A stretch of 51,426 bases of DNA from Methanomassiliicoccales archaeon PtaU1.Bin124 (GTDB lineage: Archaea; Thermoplasmatota; Thermoplasmata; Methanomassiliicoccales; UBA472). Within the stretch, counting starts at the first letter, position 1; each line of letters starts with the position of its first letter. The notes below the pieces were generated by a model. That model saw only the letters and a list, made by a program, of their open reading frames with translations, had not been told where the DNA came from and made no database searches. This document shows positions 25,406 to 33,154 of this stretch, piece by piece. The translations under genes and the position numbers were made by a program. The stretch is taken from NCBI GenBank assembly GCA_002067865.1, contig MVRC01000002.1:1-51426 (forward strand), given 5' to 3'.

Positions 25406-26236
25406 TCATTGCCAGGTGACCTTGGTCCTGTGGTATTTCCATCCCAGGACCTCCGGACCGGCCCCGAATGCATGGGCAAGCAGTTGAGAGAGGTGCATCA
25501 CGGGGATGCCCTCCCTCTGCCTCATATCGAACTGGCTAAAGCAGAAAGGACAGGGAGTGAGGATGCAGTTCGCCCCGCTGTTTCGATACGATGACGTGAC
25601 ATCCTCCAAAATGCCGGATGACACTTTCTCGTCGATCGCAGCGATCCCCCCGCCGCAACAGGCGGGCCAATCCTCCAGATGGACCACATCCGCCCCCAGC
25701 GAGGAAGCGATGTTGGCCAGCATGCGAGGAGCGAACGAACGCTCGGCCAGGTCGGCATGGGAAGGACGGACCGCATGGCAACCGGTATGTGGCGCGATCT
25801 TCAAATTGCTCAGGTCCCTTGACCTTAGAGCAGAAATCGTATCCAGATGTTTTCCAACCACTTCCAATAGATGCGCAACTCTGCCTCTCCCATGATATTC
25901 TCGGCCGATCTGAGAGAGCACCTGGTTGACCGCACCCCTCTTCTTACTGTCATTCAGGGCGTTCCTGGCCTCGACGAAAGAGAGGTAGCAACCGTTGCAC
26001 AGGGTCAAGATCTCCCGACCATCGGACTCGGCGATCGCCAGCATGCGGGCTGCTGTCAGCAACCAAGTGTCTTCGGCCAGGCACTGCAATCCGATCGGTT
26101 CCACGCAGCAAGTGGCCCCAGGCAGGTCGGGGGCATCGATCCCCATCTTATCCAGTGCGAACCGGGCGGAACTCTCCAGCTGTGGCAGCCTGGTGGGTAT
26201 GAGGCATCCTCTGAAAAGATAGAACCGTTCATTCAA
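25406..26236 (-). CDS. hdrB: Heterodisulfide reductase subunit B-like
   Basis: 276-residue protein with two CCG domains, which in HdrB ligate the non-cubane [4Fe-4S] clusters that reduce the CoM-S-S-CoB disulfide. The N-terminal half shows GCLIPTRLPQLE, TCCVEP and LCNGCYLSF. The C-terminal half has PHTGCHAVRP, WPACCGGGIAAID and TPCPFCFSQFD. Length is slightly below typical HdrB. It overlaps hdrC by 8 nt (26229-26236). HdrA is not in the window, so the partner flavoprotein is encoded elsewhere. A heterodisulfide substrate is inferred; HdrB-like proteins also serve in other thiol/disulfide complexes. Confidence 0.9.
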   Translation of the reverse strand: MNERFYLFRGCLIPTRLPQLESSARFALDKMGIDAPDLPGATCCVEPIGLQCLAEDTWLLTAARMLAIAESDGREILTLCNGCYLSFVEARNALNDSKKRGAVNQVLSQIGREYHGRGRVAHLLEVVGKHLDTISALRSRDLSNLKIAPHTGCHAVRPSHADLAERSFAPRMLANIASSLGADVVHLEDWPACCGGGIAAIDEKVSSGILEDVTSSYRNSGANCILTPCPFCFSQFDMRQREGIPVMHLSQLLAHAFGAGPEVLGWKYHRTKVTWQ

Positions 26237-26708
26237 GATGGAGACCTCCCAAACGGCTTTGCTTCACGATCTTGCTCAACTCATCGAGAGTGCCAGCATC
26301 AACAACAAGATCGGACAGTCCCAGCTCCTTCCTCATCTTCTTGGTCAGACCAGAATTGGGAAATGAGAGACCGGTCCGCATGAACAACTTCGCCTCCTCG
26401 GCAAAGGCCTTCGGGCAACCACCAATATCAGCAGAATTGGAGCGCAGTTCTCTGATCAAAATCGCGGGAGCAGCATCAAGATGGCACCGCTCTTCACAGG
26501 AATGGCACATCGTGCAAAGCCATAATACTGGGTCTGATGGATCGTCCAGACCTTCAGCATGCCTGAGCATTATCTCGCGGGGATTGATCCCATCGTGAGC
26601 CCGACTGGGGCATATTCCAGAGCACTGACTGCATTGGTGGCACATCAGCGCCGCTTTGCCGACCTCGTCTGGTTCCTTAGGGCCAGCGTCCAATCTTACC
26701 GTGCGCAC
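26229..26708 (-). CDS. hdrC: Heterodisulfide reductase subunit C-like ferredoxin
   Basis: 159-residue iron-sulfur protein that passes electrons from HdrA to HdrB. Two [4Fe-4S] motifs are visible: C23-x2-C26-x2-C29-x3-C33 (CHQCSQCSGICPS) and C65-x2-C68-x2-C71-x3-C75 (CTMCHSCEERC). NPREIMLRHAEGL between them is typical of HdrC. Read first in the two-gene hdrCB operon. Translation starts at GTG 26708; a TATA-like GTTTATGG near 26733 places the transcript start about at the GTG, so the mRNA is probably leaderless. Confidence 0.92.
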   Translation of the reverse strand: MRTVRLDAGPKEPDEVGKAALMCHQCSQCSGICPSRAHDGINPREIMLRHAEGLDDPSDPVLWLCTMCHSCEERCHLDAAPAILIRELRSNSADIGGCPKAFAEEAKLFMRTGLSFPNSGLTKKMRKELGLSDLVVDAGTLDELSKIVKQSRLGGLHLE

Positions 26709-26761
26709 ATTTGGTGGAACAAGCTGCGGCCATAAACCATTTTTGCATTCTTCTTCCGTTT

Positions 26762-27124
26762 TTAATCAATCCCATCCAAGCCAATGCTCTCATTATATGA
26801 TTCGGCCGAACGATATGCGTCCAGCAATTGAATGGAATATGGAAATCCGATCAAGGCCAAGAAAAATATCGGCATGGTCATGATGTCTTCCAGACTGACC
26901 GCAGGCCAGACGAGGCATGTGTACAAAGTAATCATGAATGACACGGCGGTTAGGCCTATCAGAATTACAACCCCGCGTTTTTTTCTGCCAGAATAGATCT
27001 GCCCTGAGCCTGGGATGATCGCCGACAGGAGCAAGGCCAGCACCTTGTCCTTTTTACCATTGTTCATTTTCCGACGCTCGGGCTGACCATATTCCATCAT
27101 TACTCCAACTCCCCTCGAATTCAT
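26762..27124 (-). CDS. Small TM2-like membrane protein
   Basis: Up to 120 residues. ALLLSAIIPGSGQIYSGRKKRGVVILIGLTAVSF resembles the TM2-type motif (helix, PGxGxxYxG turn, helix). Another hydrophobic segment is MPIFFLALIGFPYSIQLL, followed by a short polar tail, giving about three membrane helices. Function unknown. The TATA-like CAATATAATC (27139-27148, minus strand) lies only about 20 nt above the first ATG, so a downstream start (27097 or 27067, MNNGKKDK) may be used. It is in a divergent arrangement with the small Cys-rich gene. Confidence 0.7.
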   Translation of the reverse strand: MNSRGVGVMMEYGQPERRKMNNGKKDKVLALLLSAIIPGSGQIYSGRKKRGVVILIGLTAVSFMITLYTCLVWPAVSLEDIMTMPIFFLALIGFPYSIQLLDAYRSAESYNESIGLDGID

Positions 27125-27202
27125 TTTTCTGTATGATTATATTGGTTACGCCTGGATTTTCTAACCAAAGGCTGATAAGCCCGTGCTTCCGTTGGCGGTA
27201 TC

Positions 27203-27391
27203 ATGAACATCGAGGACTACGACTGCCAGTTCTGCGGGAAGAAGGCGAAGCAGTACTGCTTTGCGGCGTTCTGCTGCGAGAGCGAGGAGTGCGTGGACAA
27301 GGCAAGAGAGGAAAGGGGAGGTCCAGGCGGTCACATGAAGAAGAAAGCCCACCCGGACGTCATCCAGGTCTCAGATGACCAGCAGAAGTAG
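27203..27391 (+). CDS. Small Cys-rich protein, probable zinc binder
   Basis: 62 residues with CQFCGKK, KQYC and CCESEEC in the first 35; the spacing suits one zinc ribbon-like site. The C-terminus is Lys-rich and polar. The ATG lies about 25-30 nt below a TATA-like CTGATAAG (27171-27178), consistent with a leaderless transcript, and the cysteine pattern supports this frame over an overlapping one at 27133-27378. It sits between two Hdr loci and ends at 27391, one base before the minus-strand HdrD-like gene ends at 27393. Function unknown. Confidence 0.65.
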   Translation: MNIEDYDCQFCGKKAKQYCFAAFCCESEECVDKAREERGGPGGHMKKKAHPDVIQVSDDQQK

Positions 27392-27392
27392 T

Positions 27393-28511
27393 TCAACCTT
27401 TCCAACCGAGCATTCTAGCCAACAGGACGGTTTCGTCCTCGAGCCTGATCTTCGGCCGATCCTTATGGGTACCGAAGTCCTTCTGAGCGCATCCAAGATG
27501 GATGAGGCATTTGGGACAGGCGGTGGCCAAGGCATCTGCTCCGGTGTTTCTCGCTTCCGTCAGCCTATCCACCTGCCATCTCTTGACCACCTTATCGCAC
27601 TGCATGAAACAGGTGCTGCCGCAGCAAGCTGCCATCTCCCTGCTGCGAGGCATATCCACCAAACTGCCGATGGAACCGATGACGATCCTCGGTTCATCGA
27701 ATACTCTGGACATGCGTCCCAGGCGGCAGGGGTCCTGGTATGTGATCCTCTCAGCCCCTCCAGGCGCCATCAGCTTTCCCTCCCTAAGGCCCTCTGCCAG
27801 AACCTGGCTGATATGTCTTACCCTTGGCATATGCTCGCCCAACACATCCAGATAGACGGTTCCCAACGTGTGGGAGCATTCGGGGCAGACGGTGATCACT
27901 TCCTCGACGCCTTCCTCTCTCAGCATCTTGGAATTATGGGATGCCAGTAGTTTGAAGGAGTTCATTTCGCCCAGCCAGTATGCGTCATGCCCGCAGCATC
28001 TCTCCAATGGTAAGAGGCGGGGATTTATCCCCATCATATTGAGCAGGAATATCGCGGCGTTCGGGATGTCGAGAAGTCTTGGCGCCACATCCTTGAAGAT
28101 GATGTCCAGCATCGGAAGGCAACCCACGAACAGCGCCACCGGCGAATCTTGGGCGATCTCCAACCCCGGTGACAGCCAATCATACTTCCTTGGGCCTCCC
28201 TTTCCAGTTGCTTGGAGGTTCCTCATCGATTCCAGTATGCCAGCATGGGTACGGACCGGTATCTCATCCTTCTCCCTACTGGCCCTCGCTTGTTTCATGA
28301 ACCTGGGGAAATCCACATTCTCAGGGCAGACCTCGATGCATGCGTGGCAGGTCAGGCAGGACCAAAGATCGATGCCTTCTCGGCCATGCAGCAGGAACGA
28401 TTCTGCGGTACCTCTGGCTGTGAAATTTCGTTCATAATGCGATGCAGGGCAGACGTAGGTGCAATGGCCGCAGGCCACGCATGACCTGATATCGCTGCGA
28501 CGTTCGCTCAT
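27393..28511 (-). CDS. HdrD-like (HdrC-HdrB fused) Fe-S protein
   Basis: 372-residue protein. N-terminal ferredoxin domain: C11/C14/C17/C21 (CVACGHCTYVC) and C52/C55/C58/C62 (CLTCHACIEVC). A C-terminal pair of CCG domains follows: VGCLPM, ERCCGHDAYW, CPECSHTLG, then DPCRLGRMS, MAACCGSTCFMQ and CPKCLIHLG. This is the layout of HdrD-type proteins and of related CoB-CoM-reductase-like subunits. The start ATG 28511 gives an ATGA overlap with mvhD; an in-frame extension to 28568 would run inside mvhD. With MvhD upstream it probably forms an electron-bifurcating or electron-transfer module; the substrate is inferred, not shown. Confidence 0.88.
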   Translation of the reverse strand: MSERRSDIRSCVACGHCTYVCPASHYERNFTARGTAESFLLHGREGIDLWSCLTCHACIEVCPENVDFPRFMKQARASREKDEIPVRTHAGILESMRNLQATGKGGPRKYDWLSPGLEIAQDSPVALFVGCLPMLDIIFKDVAPRLLDIPNAAIFLLNMMGINPRLLPLERCCGHDAYWLGEMNSFKLLASHNSKMLREEGVEEVITVCPECSHTLGTVYLDVLGEHMPRVRHISQVLAEGLREGKLMAPGGAERITYQDPCRLGRMSRVFDEPRIVIGSIGSLVDMPRSREMAACCGSTCFMQCDKVVKRWQVDRLTEARNTGADALATACPKCLIHLGCAQKDFGTHKDRPKIRLEDETVLLARMLGWKG

Positions 28512-28948
28512 CGCCCGCCTGCCTCCAGCGGCCCCAGTCTCCTTACCTTCTCGGTAAAGTCCCGGCACGTCTGGGCGAAGAGCGCGCCTTCAGCGGCCGA
28601 TATCCAGCGCAATAGGAGGCGATCGGGCGAGATGCCCATCCTCTCTACCAACATCTGGGTATCCTGGAACCTCTTCTCCGCGTTCCTATTGCCGATCTGG
28701 TAATGGCAATCCCCTATGTGGCAGCCAAGTACCATCACGCCATCCGCCCCGTTCTGGAAGCAGCGCAGGACCATGCTCGGTTCGACCCTTCCGGAGCACA
28801 TGACCCGGACGATCTTCACATTGCTGGGATATTGCATCCTGGTGACACCTGCCAGGTCGGCACCGGCGTATGCGCACCAGTTGCAGCAGAATGCCACGAT
28901 GTTCGGCCCCCAGTCCAAAAGTTCGTCCTCCGGTCCTGCCTCCCCCAC
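28508..28948 (-). CDS. mvhD: MvhD/FlpD-like electron-transfer [2Fe-2S] subunit
   Basis: 146-residue protein of the MvhD family, which links a hydrogenase or formate dehydrogenase to HdrA. Cysteines appear as AFCCNWCAYAGADLAG, VRVMCSGRVEPSMVL and LGCHIGDCHYQIGN, the typical three clusters for this family. Here no hydrogenase or HdrA gene is adjacent; the gene overlaps the HdrD-like gene. This suggests that the HdrD-like protein, perhaps with a remote HdrA, receives electrons through MvhD. The open frame starts with GTG 28948. A promoter is unclear: an A/T-rich run (TTTTTTAAA, minus strand) is too close. Confidence 0.9.
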   Translation of the reverse strand: MGEAGPEDELLDWGPNIVAFCCNWCAYAGADLAGVTRMQYPSNVKIVRVMCSGRVEPSMVLRCFQNGADGVMVLGCHIGDCHYQIGNRNAEKRFQDTQMLVERMGISPDRLLLRWISAAEGALFAQTCRDFTEKVRRLGPLEAGGR

Positions 28949-29019
28949 GCCTCATTTAAAAAAGAACTTTTCCACTGTTCCATCGACCCTTCCGATGTTC
29001 GCCTGACCCTTGTGAAATC

Positions 29020-29026
29020 TTTAATA
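29020..29026 (+). promoter_or_regulatory. TATA box of nrdG
   Basis: TTTAATA ends 24 nt before the ATG at 29051, with a purine-rich preceding stretch that may be the BRE. The spacing indicates a leaderless mRNA. Confidence 0.5.
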
Positions 29027-29050
29027 CCGACCGCTCCGTGTTCGACCACT

Positions 29051-29758
29051 ATGCCCATCAAGATCGTCGGTTTCGCCCGCACCTCACTTTTGGATTGGGA
29101 CGGAAAGGTGGCCTCGACCATATACCTGCAGGGGTGCAATCTGCGTTGCGGTTTCTGCCACAACCCGGACCTTGTTCCCATGTCCTCGGCATTGGAGGAA
29201 GTGCCGTTCGAAGTGATCGAGGAGTACCTCCATGAAAACCAAGAGTTTCTGGACGGTGTGGTCATCACCGGAGGGGAACCGACGGTGCATAAAGAGCTTC
29301 CAGAGCTGATAACCAAGTTCCGGGACATGGGCATGAAGGTGAAGCTTGACAGCAATGGTACCAATCCCGTCATGCTGGAAGACCTGATCTGTTCGGGCAT
29401 GCTGGACTATATCGCCATGGACATCAAAGCGCCTTTGAACCAGAAATACGAAGAGATCGTCCGCACAAAGGTGGAGCTGGGCGATCTCAAGCGGTCCATC
29501 TCATTGATCATGGACCACATGCCAGATTATGAGTTCCGCACCACCGTGGTCCCGTTCTATCTGGACGATAAGGAGATCGAGGCGATCGCTGCATACATCG
29601 GCGGAGCGAGGAAATATGCCATCCACCAGTTCGGGAACGTCAACACCCTGGACCCCAGGCTGGCCTCCATGAAGCCCTATCCAGACGAGAAGCTGCATGC
29701 CATGGCGGACAAGGCCAGAATGTATGTCAAGAAGGTCGTCCTGCGCGGCACTAACTGA
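29051..29758 (+). CDS. nrdG: Anaerobic ribonucleotide reductase activating radical SAM enzyme
   Basis: 235-residue radical SAM activase that generates the glycyl radical in class III ribonucleotide reductase. The cluster motif CxxxCxxC is CNLRCGFCHNPDL, preceded by STIYLQGC. TGGEPTVHKELPELI (GGE motif) and KLDSNGTNP follow, as in NrdG/PflA-type enzymes of archaea. The frame is open to 28703, but that region is antisense to mvhD; the ATG at 29051, 24 nt below a TATA box, is the true start. No nrdD is adjacent. Related activases for pyruvate formate-lyase are possible, but the lack of a partner here leaves this open. Confidence 0.88.
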   Translation: MPIKIVGFARTSLLDWDGKVASTIYLQGCNLRCGFCHNPDLVPMSSALEEVPFEVIEEYLHENQEFLDGVVITGGEPTVHKELPELITKFRDMGMKVKLDSNGTNPVMLEDLICSGMLDYIAMDIKAPLNQKYEEIVRTKVELGDLKRSISLIMDHMPDYEFRTTVVPFYLDDKEIEAIAAYIGGARKYAIHQFGNVNTLDPRLASMKPYPDEKLHAMADKARMYVKKVVLRGTN

Positions 29759-29854
29759 ACTCATTTTTTATAAAAAGAGCGTCAATATTTAATATTCCTC
29801 CCCTCCATTTTCCTCTCAATAACCGATAGGTTTCATCGGCTGGGTGAGCTCTAC

Positions 29855-30571
29855 ATGAACGACACGGGAGGAAGGTTAAAGACTTACATCGAAGGGTTTG
29901 ACAGGATCATGGAGGGTGGGATTCCCGAGGGGCACTTGGTGCTCGTCGCTGGCACTCCAGGCACGATGAAGTCGTCGCTTAGCTATTATCTCCTGTACAA
30001 TCACGCGGTGGAGAACGGAATCACCTCTGTCTATGTCACCCTGGAACAGTCCAGGGAGAGCTTGCTGAAGCAGATGGAGAAGATGGGGATGAAGTCCGAT
30101 CTGGTCAAGGACAAGGTACATGTCTTGGACCTGGGCATCATCAGAAAGAAGCTGAAAGAGGTTCAGGGTGGCAGCAGCTGGCTGCATGTGTTCAAATCGT
30201 ACATGACCAATCTCAAGGAGAACCTGGATTACAAGATCCTCGTCATCGACTCCTTAGAGGTGCTGGAGACCATGGCCGAGGTGACCAATCGCCGCACGGA
30301 GCTGTTCTACCTGTTCGAGTGGCTCAGAGACCTGGAATCTACGGTTCTGCTCATTTCGGAATCATCGACGGACCGGATCATGGAAGGTAAGTTCGATGAG
30401 GGATACCTCTCTGATGGCATCATCACACTGAAGATGCAGGTCATCAGGGATGTCGAGTCCCAGAGGCGCATCCGATGCGTGAAGATGCGTGAGACGAACC
30501 ACGACCCATCATACTATTCACTCCTGTTCAACAACGGTAAGTTCCAGGTCACCAGAGTCATCAGCGAATGA
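29855..30571 (+). CDS. Rad55/KaiC-like ATPase (copy 1)
   Basis: 238-residue RecA-superfamily ATPase of COG0467. Walker A is GTPGTMKSS (33-41), with Met where the canonical motif has Gly before Lys. Walker B is ILVIDSLEVLE. The Gln/Glu switch region is VYVTLEQSRESLLKQM. It is the first of three paralogs (29855-32857). A Shine-Dalgarno GGTGAG lies 7-8 nt before the ATG, unlike many neighbours. A TATA-like ATATTTAATATT lies near 29787-29798. Such ATPases act in archaeal signalling or DNA repair; the role here is unknown. The end is 13 nt from the next gene. Confidence 0.88.
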   Translation: MNDTGGRLKTYIEGFDRIMEGGIPEGHLVLVAGTPGTMKSSLSYYLLYNHAVENGITSVYVTLEQSRESLLKQMEKMGMKSDLVKDKVHVLDLGIIRKKLKEVQGGSSWLHVFKSYMTNLKENLDYKILVIDSLEVLETMAEVTNRRTELFYLFEWLRDLESTVLLISESSTDRIMEGKFDEGYLSDGIITLKMQVIRDVESQRRIRCVKMRETNHDPSYYSLLFNNGKFQVTRVISE

Positions 30572-30584
30572 TCTGGGTGACTGA

Positions 30585-32069
30585 ATGGCCAACAAGTTCG
30601 AGTGCCCTAGATGTGGCAGTGGTATCAAGCCTAACGACATCCAGTGCGATCGTTGCGGGGAGATGCTGAGGAAGACCGATGTTAAACCGAAACCACTACC
30701 ACAGATAGCCTCGCCCATCAAGGAGGATAGATCGAAGATCCAGCCGATCGTCTCCCCCATCGATGACAAGACTCGCAAGGTGCTTGAACAGAAAGAGAAA
30801 GAGCTGGCACTGCGCGAGAAGGCCTTGGTGGAGAAGGAGCAGAAGATCGAGGCCTTGACCAACTCGCTGGAATCAGATTCGTCCAGTCTGGAAGAATCAC
30901 TTCGTCTTTTTGAGCAGGAGAAGAACGTCCTGCATGACAAGGAGAATTCCCTCATCGAGAAGGAAGAGCTATTGCTTGAGCTGACCCACAAGGTCGAGGG
31001 AGAGCTGGATGAGCTGGCCGATTATATCGAAAAGGCCAAGGGTGGAAGCCTTACGCAAGAGCAGGCGGAAGAGGCATCGAAGCTGAGGGAAAGGCTCGAG
31101 AACGTCTATGAGGCAGAGAGGAAGAAGCTGCGCAGGGCCATCGAACAGAGCCATAGATATGATCTGGACAGGATCATTGAACTGGAAGCAAGGTTGAGAT
31201 CGGCCGAGCATCAGGTGAACCAGTGCCGCAACGAGAGGGAAAAGCTGCTGGAGGCCAGAGTGCTCCCCCCACTCAGCTTCTCACCCGATCCCAAGCTGAT
31301 CCGGGACATCGAAAAGGACCTGGACGAACAGATCGGCGCTGGATATCAGCCCACTCCCCAAGGGATGCCGCTCCCCACGCATATCGAAAAGCTCGACGCG
31401 GTCCTAAATGGCGGGATACCATCGGGCCACCTCATCCTGGTATCGGGAAGCCCTGGCAGCATGAAATCGACGCTCACGTTCAATATTCTCTACAACGCCG
31501 TGAAGCACGACGGGACCAGCTGCATGTACTTCTCGATGGAGCAGAGCAGGAAATCCCTCCTCCGCCAGATGGTCCGGATGAACATGCCGATGGAAGGCCT
31601 GGAGGACAGGCTCATGGTGGTGGACATGGTGGACCTGCGCAAGTCCATGGCAGAGGAGTCAGGCGACTGGCGCACCATCCTGCTGCGTTATGTGAAGAAC
31701 ATCCACTCGGAACGTAAGTTCCAGATGTTCGTGCTGGACTCCCTGGAGTCTTTTAAATCGGTCTGCTCGTACGATTTCACCCGCACGGACCTTAAGGACC
31801 TCTTCGATTGGTTCAAGGAGCTGAACATCACCGTTTTCCTCATAGAGGAGCTCGCGGCGCTGGCCCCTTCGAACGGAACACAGGAGGCGTTCATGGCCGA
31901 CGGTATCTTCGAGATCACGATGAAGGAGATCGACGAATCGAAGGTACAGCGGTGGCTCAGGGTGCCTAAGATGAGGGGCATGAACATAGACACCAGATTC
32001 TATTCCATGTTCTACGATGGTCATGGCCTGGTGCTCACCATGCCCATGGTCGACGTGGAGAAGCACTGA
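30585..32069 (+). CDS. Zinc-ribbon/coiled-coil/KaiC-like ATPase fusion (copy 2)
   Basis: 494-residue modular protein. N-terminal zinc ribbon: CPRCGSGIKPNDIQCDRCG (residues about 5-23). Residues about 60-230 are a long charged coiled coil (LEQKEKELALREKALVEKEQK). The C-terminal RecA-like ATPase has Walker A GSPGSMKST near 287-296 (again M-K-S) and Walker B MFVLDSLESFKS. A shared family feature is YFSMEQSRKSLLRQM. A Shine-Dalgarno GGGTGA lies 4 nt upstream of the ATG. The coiled coil suggests oligomerisation or docking with a partner. It is the middle gene of the three-paralog set. Confidence 0.88.
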   Translation: MANKFECPRCGSGIKPNDIQCDRCGEMLRKTDVKPKPLPQIASPIKEDRSKIQPIVSPIDDKTRKVLEQKEKELALREKALVEKEQKIEALTNSLESDSSSLEESLRLFEQEKNVLHDKENSLIEKEELLLELTHKVEGELDELADYIEKAKGGSLTQEQAEEASKLRERLENVYEAERKKLRRAIEQSHRYDLDRIIELEARLRSAEHQVNQCRNEREKLLEARVLPPLSFSPDPKLIRDIEKDLDEQIGAGYQPTPQGMPLPTHIEKLDAVLNGGIPSGHLILVSGSPGSMKSTLTFNILYNAVKHDGTSCMYFSMEQSRKSLLRQMVRMNMPMEGLEDRLMVVDMVDLRKSMAEESGDWRTILLRYVKNIHSERKFQMFVLDSLESFKSVCSYDFTRTDLKDLFDWFKELNITVFLIEELAALAPSNGTQEAFMADGIFEITMKEIDESKVQRWLRVPKMRGMNIDTRFYSMFYDGHGLVLTMPMVDVEKH

Positions 32070-32137
32070 GCTGTCCTCGGATGATAAAAGCTAAAAAAGT
32101 TTTATTAAGCCATAGGCGGCTCTAAGCTTGATTTCGG

Positions 32138-32857
32138 ATGCCTTTGCAGATCGAGCGGATCAAGACCTACGTGCAGAATTTTGATGACAACATCCAGGGG
32201 GGCATACCTAAGGGGCAGGTCGTCTTGATCACCGGGACTCCGGGCACGATGAAATCATCGCTCACCTACAGCATCCTCTATCACAACGCGATTTACAACC
32301 AGACCCGCAGCGTCTACATGACCCTGGAGCAGTCCAAGGGCAATCTCATGGAACAGATGGTCCTGATGGGCATGGAGGACCCCCGGGTAAACGAGTACGT
32401 GCAGATCATCGACCTCGGCCTTATCCGCAAATCCCTCACCGAGCTGAGCTCCAAGGGTTCCTGGATTCAGGTCTTCAAGATGTACACGGAGAACCTGAAG
32501 CGCAACATCGGGTTCGACATCCTCGTCCTCGATTCCCTGGACGTGCTGGAGATGGCGGCGCAGATGCGCGACGACAGGCGCACCGAGCTGTTCTACATGT
32601 TCGAGTGGTTGCGCAATATGGGCGTGACCTCTTTCCTCATCTCTGAGCGTGCCCCGGACGAGATATTCAAGGGGACCTATGACGAAGGATATCTGGCGGA
32701 CGGCATCATCAGCCTGAAGCAGCAGGAGATCGGCGAGACCGACGTGCAGAGGCGCATTCGGGCCGTCAAGCTGCGTTCTACCAATCACAAAACGGGATAT
32801 TTCTCGCTCCTGTTCAGTGACGGTATGTTCCGCGCCACGCAGGTCATCAGCGAGTGA
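32138..32857 (+). CDS. Rad55/KaiC-like ATPase (copy 3)
   Basis: 239-residue RecA-family ATPase, very close in length and sequence to the first copy: GGIPKGQVVLITGTPGTMKSSLTYS (Walker A near 33-41), VYMTLEQSKGNLMEQM, Walker B FDILVLDSLDVLE and a conserved C-terminus (FSLLFSDGMFRATQVISE against SLLFNNGKFQVTRVISE). It has its own A/T-rich promoter at about 32096-32106 (AGTTTTATTAAG) and is not simply an operon partner, because 68 nt separate it from copy 2. Function unknown; autokinase or ATPase signalling by analogy with KaiC only. Confidence 0.88.
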   Translation: MPLQIERIKTYVQNFDDNIQGGIPKGQVVLITGTPGTMKSSLTYSILYHNAIYNQTRSVYMTLEQSKGNLMEQMVLMGMEDPRVNEYVQIIDLGLIRKSLTELSSKGSWIQVFKMYTENLKRNIGFDILVLDSLDVLEMAAQMRDDRRTELFYMFEWLRNMGVTSFLISERAPDEIFKGTYDEGYLADGIISLKQQEIGETDVQRRIRAVKLRSTNHKTGYFSLLFSDGMFRATQVISE

Positions 32858-32899
32858 AGCCAGCATAGCATATCGTTCTGGCCGTCATTACCGTTAGGA

Positions 32900-32906
32900 T
32901 TTAATA
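32900..32906 (+). promoter_or_regulatory. TATA box of tRNA-Val
   Basis: TTTAATA about 28-34 nt before the mature tRNA 5' end, the standard placement for archaeal tRNA promoters. Confidence 0.55.
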
Positions 32907-32933
32907 CGAACAATGGATTTGGTGGTTTCACTC

Positions 32934-33006
32934 GGGCTCATGGTCTAGCGGTTATGACGTTTGCCTCACACGCAGAAGGTCGCCGGTTCGAATCCGGCTG
33001 AGCCCA
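32934..33006 (+). tRNA. tRNA-Val (anticodon CAC)
   Basis: A 73-nt cloverleaf. Acceptor stem GGGCTCA pairs with TGAGCCC and leaves discriminator A at 33006. The D arm holds TAGCGGTTA. The anticodon stem TTTGC/GCAGA encloses the loop CTCACAC, giving anticodon CAC, which reads GUG valine codons. The T arm is CCGGTTCGAATCCGG. CCA is not encoded. No intron is visible. Confidence 0.97.
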
Positions 33007-33154
33007 CTTCCATTCATATCCATTTTTATAGATTGTAACCCGAGCCCAATCAATTTATTACATTCCATAGAATCGGGTTTAAGGTCAAATGGATCAGAGA
33101 CGGCCATTTACCCTCTTTTTTTATCTCGATTGATAATCAGCGTACTCATTAACT
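33007..33154. other. Intergenic region after tRNA-Val
   Basis: It holds an imperfectly explained inverted repeat (AACCCGA at 33037-33043, TCGGGTT at 33073-33079, 29-nt spacer) and a T-run CTTTTTTTAT near 33115-33124, a candidate T-rich archaeal terminator for the tRNA transcript. No ORF with support is seen here. Confidence 0.4.

Noticed and set aside
27133-27378. 81-codon plus-strand frame overlapping the small Cys-rich gene
   Set aside because: Its start lies upstream of the TATA-like element. The Cys pattern and TATA spacing favour the frame starting at 27203.
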